From positions 1-64,000 of the forward strand of contig CADAUZ010000029.1 of NCBI GenBank assembly GCA_902791215.1: a DNA stretch of 64,000 nucleotides, read 5' to 3'. Below the pieces are notes generated by a model, which did not search any database, was not told where the DNA came from, and saw only the letters and a list, made by a program, of their open reading frames with translations. This DNA is from Oscillospiraceae bacterium. Lineage in GTDB: Bacteria > Bacillota > Clostridia > Oscillospirales > Oscillospiraceae. Shown piece by piece: positions 10,010 through 19,495 of the stretch (its first letter is position 1; every line of letters begins with the position of its first letter). Position numbers and translations under genes: made by a program.

Positions 10010-10756
10010 TCAGCGCATGACCGCAACGACCGTCACATTGTCCTTTGCGCCGCGGTTCAGCGCCTTGTTCATGAGCATGCGGCAAAGCTGCTCGGGCTCG
10101 GGGAATTCCCTGGCGCATTCCAGCATCTCCAGATCGGAGACGATGTTGGAAAGCCCGTCCGAGCACAAAAGCAGGATGTCGCCGCTTTGCAGAGAGAAGG
10201 TAAAATAATCGCACTGCACGCTCGGGTCGGAGCCCAGGGCGCGGGTGATGACGTTTTTCTTCGGGTGGATTCTGGCCTGCTCGGCCGTGATGGCCCCGGC
10301 CTCCACCAGCTCCCCCACCAGGGAGTGGTCCCGGGTGATCTGCCGGATGGCGGAGGGGCGCTTCGTGATGAGATAGGCACGGCTGTCGCCCACGTTGATA
10401 ATATACCCATTCCCGTTGTTTTTAATCACGCCGCCGACAATGGTGGTGCCCATGCCGTCAAAATCCTGATCGAAATGGGAATATTCATAAGACACGCCGT
10501 TTGCCTCCGCGCAGGCGTTTTCCAGGATGCGCTGGTAGTCCACATTGCGCGGCAGACGGGAGATCATCTTCTCGTAGATATAGGAGACGAAGGCCTTGTT
10601 GGCGAGCTGGCTTGCAATGCCGCCCGCCTTCGCGCCGCCCATCCCGTCACACAGCCCCACGATCAGGCAGCTTTTGACATCGCACTTTTCCAGGATAAAG
10701 CAGTCCTGGTTGTCCTTTCTGACAGCGCCCTTGTCTGTCAGGCCAAAGCTTTTCAT
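10010..10756 (-). CDS. prpC: PP2C-type protein phosphatase PrpC/Stp
   Basis: Cytosolic metal-dependent Ser/Thr phosphatase that reverses PrkC phosphorylation. The 248-residue sequence carries the PP2C signature residues: RKDNQD near the N-terminus, GLCDGMGGAKAG, GDSRAYLI, TRDHSLV and LLCSDGLSN, with the terminal GAKDNVTVV supplying the last metal-ligand aspartate. Length is normal. The ATG overlaps the rlmN stop by four bases, and prkC follows after 19 bases, so the three are translationally linked. Confidence 0.95.
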   Translation of the reverse strand: MKSFGLTDKGAVRKDNQDCFILEKCDVKSCLIVGLCDGMGGAKAGGIASQLANKAFVSYIYEKMISRLPRNVDYQRILENACAEANGVSYEYSHFDQDFDGMGTTIVGGVIKNNGNGYIINVGDSRAYLITKRPSAIRQITRDHSLVGELVEAGAITAEQARIHPKKNVITRALGSDPSVQCDYFTFSLQSGDILLLCSDGLSNIVSDLEMLECAREFPEPEQLCRMLMNKALNRGAKDNVTVVAVMR

Positions 10757-11817
10757 GACGGTTTCTGCCCTCCCCTCTGCTTCTGCATCTTGCGCCGGAG
10801 CTGTCCGCAGGAGGCGTCCACGTCGCTGCCCAGCCTGCGCCGGACGGTGACATTGACGCCGTTTTCCTCCAGGATGGCGATAAACTGCTTTAAGTGCTCC
10901 GGCGTGGAGGGCTGGAACTGCCGCTCCTCCACATGGTTCAAGGGAATAAGATTGACGTGCGCCGCGACCGCGCGGGCGTGCTTGGCAAGCTTTTTTGCCT
11001 GCTCGGGGCTGTCGTTTACCCCGTCGATCATGGCGTATTCAAAGGAGATGCGCCGCCCGGTCTTTTCGTAATAGACCCGGCAGGCGTCGATGAGCTTCTC
11101 CACGCCGCGGCCGTGATTGGCGGGCATGATGCGAGAGCGCGTCTCATCGTCCGGCGCGTGGAGGGAGACAGAGAGGGTAAGCTGCAAATCACGCGCGGCA
11201 AGCTCGTCAAATTTCTCGATGATGCCGCAGGTGGACAGCGAGATGTGCCGCATGCCGATATTCATGCCCTTGGGGTGGTTTACAAGCTCGAGAAAACGCA
11301 TGACGTTATCGAAGTTATCCAGCGGCTCGCCGATGCCCATGAGGACGATGTTGGAAATTTTCTTGCCGGAATCGAGCTCCGAAAAGATGACCTCATCCAG
11401 GATCTCGGAGGCGCGCAGATTGCGCACCAGTCCCCCGATGGTGGAGGCGCAGAAGGCGCAGCCCTGGCGGCAGCCCACCTGAGACGAGACGCAGACGGTG
11501 TTGCCGTGCTTATAGCTCATGACAACGGTCTCCACGGCGTTGCCGTCACTGAGCTCCCAGAGGTATTTGATCGTCCCGTCGATGGCGGAGACCTGCTTGC
11601 TCAGTACCTTCGGGGCGTAGAGATGGAAGTTTTCTTTCAGCTTTTCGCGCAGGTCCCTGGAGAGATTGGTCATCTCGTCAAAGTCCCGCACGCCGCGGCC
11701 GAGCCACTGGAAAATCTGGGCAGCGCGAAAGCGCGGCTGACCCAGAGCGGCAAGTTCCGCCTCCAGCTCCTCCGGCAAGAGGGAGAGGATATCCGGTTTT
11801 TCGGCAATTTCGTTCAT
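10753..11817 (-). CDS. rlmN: 23S rRNA/tRNA adenine C2 methyltransferase RlmN
   Basis: Radical-SAM enzyme methylating C2 of A2503 in 23S rRNA and A37 in tRNA. The 354-residue protein shows the CxxxCxxC cluster motif at residues 116-123 (CRQGCAFC), the upstream KYLWEL/VVMSYKHGNTVCVSSQ block typical of RlmN rather than Cfr-like proteins, and MGIGEPLDN. The mechanistic C-terminal cysteine is expected near VDASCGQL. It begins six bases after the rsmB stop and overlaps prpC by four bases. Confidence 0.95.
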   Translation of the reverse strand: MNEIAEKPDILSLLPEELEAELAALGQPRFRAAQIFQWLGRGVRDFDEMTNLSRDLREKLKENFHLYAPKVLSKQVSAIDGTIKYLWELSDGNAVETVVMSYKHGNTVCVSSQVGCRQGCAFCASTIGGLVRNLRASEILDEVIFSELDSGKKISNIVLMGIGEPLDNFDNVMRFLELVNHPKGMNIGMRHISLSTCGIIEKFDELAARDLQLTLSVSLHAPDDETRSRIMPANHGRGVEKLIDACRVYYEKTGRRISFEYAMIDGVNDSPEQAKKLAKHARAVAAHVNLIPLNHVEERQFQPSTPEHLKQFIAILEENGVNVTVRRRLGSDVDASCGQLRRKMQKQRGGQKPS

Positions 11818-11823
11818 GGTTTC

Positions 11824-13133
11824 TCAGAAAGTCCTTGTAAGTTTTGCGGCAAAAAAGCCGTCGGTGCCGTCGATATGGGGCCAGAAGGTGTACATGCCGC
11901 TGTCGCTCTCAACGCCGCAGCAGCAAAAGGCCTCGGCCCGGTAATCCGTGTGCTCCTGCAAAAAGCGCAGGACCACGGCTTCGTTTTCTTCTTTCAAAAT
12001 CGTGCAGGTGGAATACAAAAGCGTCCCGCCCGGCTTTACGTAGCGGCTGAGGTTCTCGAGGATCGCGCCCTGGATGGCGGGCAGGCCCCGGAGCTCTTCG
12101 GGTTTCTTCGTTCTGATCTCTGGCTTCTTGGCGATCACGCCGAGACCCGAGCACGGCACGTCCGCGATCACAAGGTCGAAGACATTTTCCAGTGCCGGAT
12201 CAAAGGCGCGGGCGTCCATGGGCCGGGTCTCGATGATGTCGATACCGAGACGTTCAGCGCCGCTGTTGAGCAGGCGCAGCTTCTTTTCGTGGATGTCGCA
12301 GGAGAGGATGCTGCCGCTGTTTTCCATGCGGATGGCGGCGGCGAAGCTCTTGCCGCCGGGACAGGCGCAGGCGTCGAGTACGTGCATGCCCTTCTCGGGC
12401 GCGGCGATCTCAACGGCGAGGCGCGCGGCCCGGTCCTGCACGTAGAAAAGTCCCTCCTCGAAGCCCGGCAGCGCGGTGGCAAGCCCGCCCTCGAGCGCGA
12501 TGCAGCCCTCCGGCTCCATGGCCTCAAAGGGGATCTCCGCGCGCTGTAAGGCCCGGATGTAATCCGCCGTGCTCACCTTCAGGGTGTTGACCTGGATAAA
12601 GAGCTTGGGCTGTTCGTTGTTCTTTTTTAAAAAGCCCTCCGCAAAGGCGCAGCCCTTTTCCTGCGTCAGATACTCGCACAGCCACTCGGGGTGGCTGTAA
12701 CGGGTGGCGAGGTACGCGGTCGTCCCCCTGCCCGGGATTTCGGGCAGGCTCTCCGCGTCGGCAACGCGGCGCAGGACGGCGTTGACAAGGCCGGAGGCGC
12801 GGGCATAGCCCCTCTGCCTGCACAGTTCCACCGTCTCGCTCACCGCCGCGCGGGCGGGAACGCGGTCGAGGAAAAGGAGCTGATACACGCCGAGGCGCAG
12901 GATGTCCCGCACCGGCGGCTCGAGCTTTGTATGGCAGAAGCTGTCGATGTAAAAATCGCACAGCCTGTCGTTTTGCAGCACACCGAGGCAGAGGCGGGAG
13001 GCCAGGGCCGCGTCGCGCCGGTCAAGGTTTGCGCGGCTTAAAATGCTGTCCAGCACATCCCCGGACCAGGCCCCATCCCGGCGGCAGCGCATCAAGGCTT
13101 CCAGCGCGGCCGCGCGCGCGTTTGTCGTTTTAT

Positions 13134-13137
<4 letters not shown>
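11824..13137 (-). CDS. rsmB: 16S rRNA cytosine-967 methyltransferase RsmB
   Basis: m5C methyltransferase acting on C967 of 16S rRNA. The start is placed at ATG 13137 (MNKTTNARAAALEALMRC), which overlaps the fmt stop in an ATGA; the longer upstream reading frame only shadows fmt. The 437-residue product has an N-terminal NusB-like RNA-binding domain (about 1-130) and a C-terminal SAM-dependent domain with DACACPGGK, the two catalytic cysteines in VADVPCSGLG and YSTCTI. The position between fmt and rlmN is conserved in Firmicutes. Confidence 0.95.
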
Positions 13138-14051
<914 letters not shown>

Positions 14052-14064
14052 GTGCTCCCCCGCC

Positions 14065-14568
14065 TCACTCGTTGAACTTGCCGCTTTCCAGCTCTTCCTC
14101 GGTCAGCATGCGCTCACACTTGGAGGTGAACACGATGCCGTTGAGGTGGTCGATCTCGTGGCAGAAGCACCTTGCGGTCAGGCCCTCGCCCTCCACCTCG
14201 AAGGATTCGCCGTTGCGATCCTGGGCGCGGACTTTGACATGCATGGGTCTTCTCACAAGGCCGTATTCGCCCGGCACGCTCAGGCAGCCCTCGGCGCCGT
14301 ACTGCTCCCCGTCGCTCTCGATGATCTCGGGGTTTACAAGCTCGATGATGTACTCCTCCTCGCCCTCGGGGACGTTGGTCTCGAGGACGATGACCGCGCG
14401 GCGCAGCACGCCCACCTGGGGCGCGGCGAGACCGACGCCGTTTTCCTGGGAAAGGGTATCCCGCATGTCGTCGAGGAGCTGGTGCAGTCTGGGATTAAAG
14501 TCCGTCACCGGGCGGCAATGTTTATAAAGCCCGGGCTCTTCCTTGGTGAGAATATTTCTGCGTGCCAT
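14065..14568 (-). CDS. def: Peptide deformylase
   Basis: Metalloenzyme removing the formyl group from nascent proteins. All three motifs are present in 167 residues: NGVGLAAPQVG (motif 1), EGCLSVPG with the metal-ligand cysteine (motif 2) and CHEIDHLNG with the two histidines and catalytic glutamate (motif 3). The C-terminus is short, ending EELESGKFNE. Start ATG 14568 (MARRNILTKEEPGLYKHCRP) lies 20 bases after priA. Confidence 0.95.
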   Translation of the reverse strand: MARRNILTKEEPGLYKHCRPVTDFNPRLHQLLDDMRDTLSQENGVGLAAPQVGVLRRAVIVLETNVPEGEEEYIIELVNPEIIESDGEQYGAEGCLSVPGEYGLVRRPMHVKVRAQDRNGESFEVEGEGLTARCFCHEIDHLNGIVFTSKCERMLTEEELESGKFNE

Positions 14569-14588
14569 TGTATATCTCCAATCAAATT

Positions 14589-16838
14589 TTAGTCGTTTGG
14601 ATCGTTGTCCGCGTAGATTGCCACATCGGCAAACTGTTTATCCCGGCAAAACTCCATCACCACGCCGGCAACGATGCCGCGCAGGCCCCTGTTCGCGAGC
14701 CCGTAGATCATCACGCGGTAGCGGAAGCGGTTGTTGACCTTCACCACCGCAAGCGGCGCGGGGCCGAGTACCTCGGCGCTGCCGTCGGTGAGAAGGGTGT
14801 CGAGACGCTCCCGGATCAGGCGGCAGGCACGGAAGACATGCTCCTCGCTCAGGCCCGAGGCGGTAATGGACAAAAGCTCCGAAAAGGGCGGGGTATGCTG
14901 GAGTTTCCGCATGCCGATCTCGGCCTCATAAAACGCCTGATAATCCTGGCTTGCCGCCTGGACGATGGTCTCGTTGTCGGGGGTATAGGTCTGGATGACG
15001 GCGCGGCCCGGCTTCTGTCCGCGGCCGCTGCGGCCCACCACCTGGGTGATGAGGGAGAAGGTGCGCTCCCCCGCCCGGTAGTCGCCGGCATAGAGGCTCT
15101 GGTCGGCGGAGATAACGCCGACGAGGGTCACGTTTTCAAAATTCAGGCCCTTCGTGACCATCTGCGTGCCCACCATGATGGGGATCTTCTCCTCGCGGAA
15201 GCGGTCCAGGAGCTTTTCATGCGAGCCCGCCGGGGCCACGGTGTCCGCGTCCATGCGCAAAACCTCGCTGCCCGGAAAGAGCTCTTTCAGCTCGGTCTCC
15301 ACCATCTGAGTGCCGACGCCGATATATTTGAGCATGCCGCCGCAGTCGGGGCAGGCCTCGTCCGGCCGCCGGGAGTAGCCGCAGTAGTGGCAGCGAAGGC
15401 GGCGGTTCGTGCTGTGATAGGTCAGCGACACGCTGCAGCGCGGGCACTTGTAGACATAGCCGCACTCGCCGCAGCTGATAAGGCGGTTTGCGCCCCGGCG
15501 GTTGATGAACAGGATGGACTGCTCGCCGCGGTCGATGTTCGTCTGCAGTTCCTCGCGCAGCCTCTCGCTGATGCTGCCGCCGTTGCCATGGCGAAGCTCA
15601 CGCTTCATATCCACGATCTCGACGGCGGGAAGCTCGTGCTCGTTATATCGCGTGGAGAGCGCAAAATACGCGTAGCGTCCGGTTTGGGCCGCGTACATGC
15701 TGACGATGTCCGGCGTGGCCGAGCCCAGAAGCAGAAGGCACCCTGCCTTTGCGCAGCGGTATTTTGCCACGTCGCGGGCGTTATAGCGTGGGATATTCTC
15801 GGATTTGTAGGTCTCCTCCTGCTCCTCGTCGATGATGATGAGGCCGAGGTCGGGCGTGGGAGCAAACACGGCGCTGCGCGTGCCGATGACGACCCGCGCC
15901 TTGCCTGTTCTGACCCGCTTCCACTCGTCATAGCGCTCCCCGACGGAGAGGCTGCTGTGCAATACCGCCACCTCGTTTCCGAAGTGGGAGGAGAAGGTCT
16001 GGATCATCTGGGGGGTCAGGGCGATCTCCGGCACCAGCAGGATCACCGCCCGGCCCCGCCGGAGCTGGCGGTCGATGAGGTGGATGTAGACGCTCGTCTT
16101 GCCGCTGCCGGTGACGCCGAACAAAAGCGCCGCCCCGGCCTTGCCGGATTGGGCAAGCGCGTCGATGCCGGTGAAGGCCTTCTCCTGCTCATCCGACAGG
16201 ACGGGCAGCGGGTCGGTGGCCCCGAGGTGGATCTGCGGGCGGCGGTAGGCCTCCTTCCGGTAGAGCTCCACAGCGCCCGCCTTTTCCAGCGCCTTGAGGG
16301 CCTGGCGCTTTGTGCCGGTGTGCAGCATGAGATCATGGCTCGGCAGGCACTCGAAGGCGCAAAGCTGTTCAAGGATCGCCGCCTGGCCCGGAGAGCGCAG
16401 ACGCTTTGCGTCGCGCAGGGCCTCGGCCTCCTCGGGCTCGATGGCAAGGCGCGCCATCTCGATGCTCTTGTCGTTTATCCGCCGTCTCCCCTCCTCGTCA
16501 AACCAGAGGCCCGCGGGGAGCATGGCGCGCACCGCGTCATAGACCGTGCAGAAAAAGCGCTCGCGCATGAAGAAGGCAAGCTTTATCTGCTCCTCGGTAA
16601 GGACGGGCTCCTCGTCCAGAAGCTGGAGGACCGCCTTGAGGGGCTGGTCATAGTCGCTGTGCTCGGAGACGGCGAGGATGACGCCCTCCGTCCTGCGGTT
16701 GCCGCGGGAGAAGGGCACGTGGACCCGCATGCCGGGCTTTGCCTGATCTTTTAGCTCCGGCGGCAGGAGATAGTCGTAGGGCTTGTCAAGCCAGTATGTT
16801 GCGGCCGAAACCGCGATCTTTGCCACTGCTCTGGACAT
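14589..16838 (-). CDS. priA: Primosomal replication helicase PriA
   Basis: Replication-restart helicase that rebuilds forks away from oriC. The 749-residue protein has an N-terminal 3'-DNA-binding domain, Walker A GVTGSGKTSVY, a DEEQEETYKSE Walker B/DEAD-like box, and the zinc-binding insert with paired cysteines (CGECGYVYKCPRC, then CHYCG and CPDCGG). The helicase C-terminal part includes VGTQMVTKGLNFENVTLVGV and the QVVGRSGRG motif. It starts 21 bases after rpoZ; the coaBC gene often found between the two is absent here. Confidence 0.95.
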   Translation of the reverse strand: MSRAVAKIAVSAATYWLDKPYDYLLPPELKDQAKPGMRVHVPFSRGNRRTEGVILAVSEHSDYDQPLKAVLQLLDEEPVLTEEQIKLAFFMRERFFCTVYDAVRAMLPAGLWFDEEGRRRINDKSIEMARLAIEPEEAEALRDAKRLRSPGQAAILEQLCAFECLPSHDLMLHTGTKRQALKALEKAGAVELYRKEAYRRPQIHLGATDPLPVLSDEQEKAFTGIDALAQSGKAGAALLFGVTGSGKTSVYIHLIDRQLRRGRAVILLVPEIALTPQMIQTFSSHFGNEVAVLHSSLSVGERYDEWKRVRTGKARVVIGTRSAVFAPTPDLGLIIIDEEQEETYKSENIPRYNARDVAKYRCAKAGCLLLLGSATPDIVSMYAAQTGRYAYFALSTRYNEHELPAVEIVDMKRELRHGNGGSISERLREELQTNIDRGEQSILFINRRGANRLISCGECGYVYKCPRCSVSLTYHSTNRRLRCHYCGYSRRPDEACPDCGGMLKYIGVGTQMVETELKELFPGSEVLRMDADTVAPAGSHEKLLDRFREEKIPIMVGTQMVTKGLNFENVTLVGVISADQSLYAGDYRAGERTFSLITQVVGRSGRGQKPGRAVIQTYTPDNETIVQAASQDYQAFYEAEIGMRKLQHTPPFSELLSITASGLSEEHVFRACRLIRERLDTLLTDGSAEVLGPAPLAVVKVNNRFRYRVMIYGLANRGLRGIVAGVVMEFCRDKQFADVAIYADNDPND

Positions 16839-16859
16839 GGACGCCCCTCCGGATCAGGC

Positions 16860-17060
16860 TTAGTGCTGCTCGTGCTCGATGCTGAGCTTGCCGGTGTAGA
16901 CCTCCTCAATGGCGGTGGAGACCGCTTTTCTCTCGAGGGGGATCTGCTTCTCCTCCGCCTCGGAGGAGATGGTCCTGGCACGCTTGGCGACGAGGTTTAC
17001 AAGCTGGTAGCGGCTGCCGATTTTGTCAACGAGCTCGGCAACGGGGGGATAAAGCATCAT
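16860..17060 (-). CDS. rpoZ: RNA polymerase omega subunit
   Basis: Small subunit that folds and stabilises the beta' subunit. The 66-residue sequence has the omega core PPVAELVDKIGSRYQLVNLV followed by AKRAR and ends acidic/His-rich. Either of the first two methionines may be used. It is separated from gmk by 268 bases that contain an R1 palindromic repeat, an unusual interruption of the normally tight gmk-rpoZ pair. Confidence 0.9.
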   Translation of the reverse strand: MMLYPPVAELVDKIGSRYQLVNLVAKRARTISSEAEEKQIPLERKAVSTAIEEVYTGKLSIEHEQH

Positions 17061-17137
17061 GATAATTCTCCATTCTGCCGCGAAAAGCGGCGATAAAAAT
17101 TAATGTATGTGAGTATCGGCTTTAGTCGGCTAATCCC

Positions 17138-17270
17138 GTCATTGCGAGCCAGTGCGCACACTGGCGTGGCAATCCGCCCGCCGGAGGCCATTAACAACTC
17201 AGAAATCAAACGTGGCCGCAGGGAGTACGGATTGCCACACCAGTGACAGCGGTCACTGGTTCGCAATGAC
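17138..17270. repeat. R1 palindromic repeat, copy 1 (between gmk and rpoZ)
   Basis: The left arm begins GTCATTGCGAGCCAGTG and the right arm ends ACTGGTTCGCAATGAC; the arms also share CGTGGCAATCCG/CGGATTGCCACACC. The copies at 33731 and 63808 have the same arms with unrelated centres. The flanks 17100-17125 and 17292-17325 (each with ATCGGCTT and TTAATGTAT) look like a further, imperfect inverted repeat, so the inserted unit may be about 225 bp. The rest of 17061-17328 shows no gene. Confidence 0.75.
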
Positions 17271-17328
17271 AGACCGGGAGCTGGTTCTTGCTGAGTTAAG
17301 CCGATGCCCATATTAATGTATTAACAAA

Positions 17329-17928
17329 TCAATTGGACCGGAGCCAGTCGGCCCAGTCGGCGAAGCGGCAGTGCTCGGCCTCGATGATGGCGCCCAGCTG
17401 CTTTGCCGCCTTCTCCACATCGTCGTTGATGATGAGATAATCGTAGAAGTTTGCCTCCTGATACTCCTGGCGGGCGCGGGTGAGGCGGCCGAGGATGGCC
17501 TCCTCGGTATCGGTGCCGCGGCCTCTCAGGCGGCGCTCAAGCTCAATAAGCGAGGGCGGGGCAATGAAGATCAGCACGGCCCCGGGCATTTTCTTTCTCA
17601 CCTGGCGCGCGCCCAGGACCTCGATATCCAGCACGACGTTCATGCCCTCGTTCAGGCGCTGCTCCACATAAGCGCGCGGCGTGCCGTAGCAGTTGGTCAC
17701 ATACTCGGCGTGCTCAAGAAGCTCGTCGTTTTCGACCATCTCATGAAAGCGCTTGAAGTCGATAAAGAAGTATTCCCTGCCGTCCACCTCGCCGGGCCGG
17801 GGGGAACGCGTGGTGACCGAGGTGGAGAAGCAAACGTCGCTCCTGCCCTCGATGGCCTTGAAGACCACCGTGCTCTTCCCCGCGCCGGAGGGGCCGGAGA
17901 TCACAAGGAGTTTTCCCTTTTCACTCAT
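17329..17928 (-). CDS. gmk: Guanylate kinase
   Basis: Phosphorylates GMP to GDP. The start is ATG 17928 ([20 protein letters not shown]), overlapping the remA stop by eight bases; the upstream in-frame methionine only reads through remA. The 199-residue product has the P-loop GPSGAGKST, the GMP-binding [19 protein letters not shown] segment and the [13 protein letters not shown] lid. Length is normal for the family. Confidence 0.95.
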   Translation of the reverse strand: MSEKGKLLVISGPSGAGKSTVVFKAIEGRSDVCFSTSVTTRSPRPGEVDGREYFFIDFKRFHEMVENDELLEHAEYVTNCYGTPRAYVEQRLNEGMNVVLDIEVLGARQVRKKMPGAVLIFIAPPSLIELERRLRGRGTDTEEAILGRLTRARQEYQEANFYDYLIINDDVEKAAKQLGAIIEAEHCRFADWADWLRSN

Positions 17929-18184
17929 CCTTATATCCGCCTTCCTCAGAATTGTCGGCGCAGCGCGCCGCAAGGGTTTCCGGGGTCAGGGCCGAGAGGA
18001 TCACGTTGCCGCTGTCCATGGTGATGACCGCCCTGGTGCTGCGCCCGAAGGAGGCGTCGATCAGAAGCCCCCGCTCGCGCGCGTCCTGCACCATGCGCTT
18101 GATGGGCGCGGAGTCGGGACTGACGATGGCGATGATCCGGCCCGCCGAGACAAGATTGCCGAAGCCGATTCCGATCAGTTTCAT
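17921..18184 (-). CDS. remA: RemA/YlzA-type DNA-binding regulator
   Basis: An 87-residue DUF370 protein starting [20 protein letters not shown] and containing [15 protein letters not shown]. RemA of Bacillus is a ring-forming DNA-binding activator of biofilm matrix and osmoprotection genes; in Clostridia its targets are less clear. The yloC-remA-gmk-rpoZ order is the same as in Bacillus. It begins six bases after yloC. Confidence 0.9.
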   Translation of the reverse strand: MKLIGIGFGNLVSAGRIIAIVSPDSAPIKRMVQDARERGLLIDASFGRSTRAVITMDSGNVILSALTPETLAARCADNSEEGGYKDE

Positions 18185-18190
18185 GGGCGC

Positions 18191-19069
18191 TTACTCGATG
18201 TTCTGGATCTGCTCGCGGATCTTTTCGATCTCGGATTTGAGATCCACGACGGTGTGAGCAATGTCGGAGTTCTGGCACTTGGAGCCGATGGTGTTGGCCT
18301 CGCGGTTGAATTCCTGGATCAGAAAGTCGATCTTGCGGCCCGTGGGGGAATTGCCGCCGATCATGGTTTTGAGCTGGCTCATGTGGCTGCGAAGACGCAC
18401 GGTCTCCTCGTCCACGGCGATGTGGTCGGCAAAGATCGCGGCCTCGGCGAGGATGCGGTTTTCGTCGATGCCGGCGGTGCCGAGCACTTCCGCCATCTTG
18501 GCCTCGAGCCTTGCCCGGTAGTCGGCGACGGTCTCGGGGCTTGCCTGCTCGACGGCAGAGACAAGCGCGTCGATGGTGCCGAGACGGCTCAGGACATCGT
18601 CCCTTAGCTTCATGCCCTCGCGCTCGCGCATGGCGTCAAAGTCGTTGAGGGCGCGCTCGGTGATGTCCAAAATCCCGGCAGAGATGGCGTCCGCGTCCAG
18701 GTCCTTTTTCTCCACGGTCAGCACGTCGGGAAATCGGCTGACGGAGAGGACGGTCGCGTCGTTTGCAAGGCCGTACTCCTCCGCGATATGGCGGAAGGCC
18801 TCCAGGTAGCCGCGCAGCAGCGGCTCGTTGACCTTCACGTTCATGTCGCCCGCCTCGCTTGCGTCCACCGTCACGAACACATCCACCTTGCCGCGGCTGA
18901 TGTGCCGCTGTACGGCGGATTTCACGGCGTCCTCGGCAAAGAGGAAGCTTCTGGGCAGGCGGACGGACGCGTCCAGATAGCGGTTGTTCACGCTCTTGAG
19001 CTCGACGGTGATCTGGAGTCCCTCGACGGTCCCCTTCGCACTGCCGTAGCCGGTCATGCTTTTGATCAT
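18191..19069 (-). CDS. yloC: YicC/YloC family endoribonuclease
   Basis: A 292-residue protein starting MIKSMTGYGSAKGTVEGLQI, the YicC N-terminal signature, and ending with the DUF1732 domain (SQLKTMIGGNSPTGRKIDFL and QEFNREANTIGSKC). YicC-family proteins are metal-dependent endoribonucleases in E. coli; the Bacillus homologue's RNA targets are not defined to my knowledge. It starts 15 bases after the RseC-like gene, in the same direction as remA, gmk and rpoZ. Confidence 0.9.
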   Translation of the reverse strand: MIKSMTGYGSAKGTVEGLQITVELKSVNNRYLDASVRLPRSFLFAEDAVKSAVQRHISRGKVDVFVTVDASEAGDMNVKVNEPLLRGYLEAFRHIAEEYGLANDATVLSVSRFPDVLTVEKKDLDADAISAGILDITERALNDFDAMREREGMKLRDDVLSRLGTIDALVSAVEQASPETVADYRARLEAKMAEVLGTAGIDENRILAEAAIFADHIAVDEETVRLRSHMSQLKTMIGGNSPTGRKIDFLIQEFNREANTIGSKCQNSDIAHTVVDLKSEIEKIREQIQNIE

Positions 19070-19084
19070 ATTGCCTCCAAATAT

Positions 19085-19495
19085 TTATGATTGAATTGAG
19101 ATGATATCAAAGCTGATGGGGTTTTTGTCCTTTCTCATGCGCTGGGTCAGCACGATGATCACGGCCCCCAGGATGAAGCCCAGGAAGGTGCACAGGACGC
19201 AGACCCCCTCCGACGCGCCCGCGCCGTAGGCCAGGAAGCAGCCCAGCACCGCAAGCAGGATCGGCACGATGTACACCAGCATGATCGCCCCGTAGACCCG
19301 GGAGGACTTGCTCTCGATCAGGACCTTCTGTCCCGGCCTTGCGCCGACAAGATTGCGGGCCACGGTTTTGAGCTCGTTCTGGAACACGCAGGCCTCGCAG
19401 CTTGCGCAGTTGGAGCCGCAGGCGGTGGCGCGGGTCACGACGACCTCCGCCCGCTCCCTGTCCAGGCATTTATAAACGATGGCGTCCTGCGTCAA
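19085..19495 (-). CDS. RseC/MucC family membrane protein
   Basis: A 136-residue protein with an N-terminal cysteine cluster (CGSNCASCEAC, about residues 27-37) and two transmembrane segments (about 70-90 and 98-118). This is the SoxR-reducing-system RseC/MucC architecture, linked in other bacteria to Rnf-type electron transfer or redox sensing. The CxxxCxxCxxC arrangement may bind an Fe-S cluster (inference). It overlaps the cdaR stop by four bases. Its job in this operon is unclear. Confidence 0.8.
   Translation of the reverse strand: MTQDAIVYKCLDRERAEVVVTRATACGSNCASCEACVFQNELKTVARNLVGARPGQKVLIESKSSRVYGAIMLVYIVPILLAVLGCFLAYGAGASEGVCVLCTFLGFILGAVIIVLTQRMRKDKNPISFDIISIQS

Noticed and set aside
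7396-10020. Very long plus-strand open frame (874 codons) opposite rsgA and prkC
   Set aside because: It lies antisense to two well-supported genes and its composition (His/Asp/Ala/Val-rich, no domain) is the usual shadow of high-GC codons; similar frames at 14562-16754 and 29221-30984 were dropped for the same reason.
17057-17311. 84-codon open frame across R1 copy 1
   Set aside because: It translates the palindromic repeat; no ribosome binding site or conserved features. Similar frames through R1 copy 3 (63638-63938) were also discarded.
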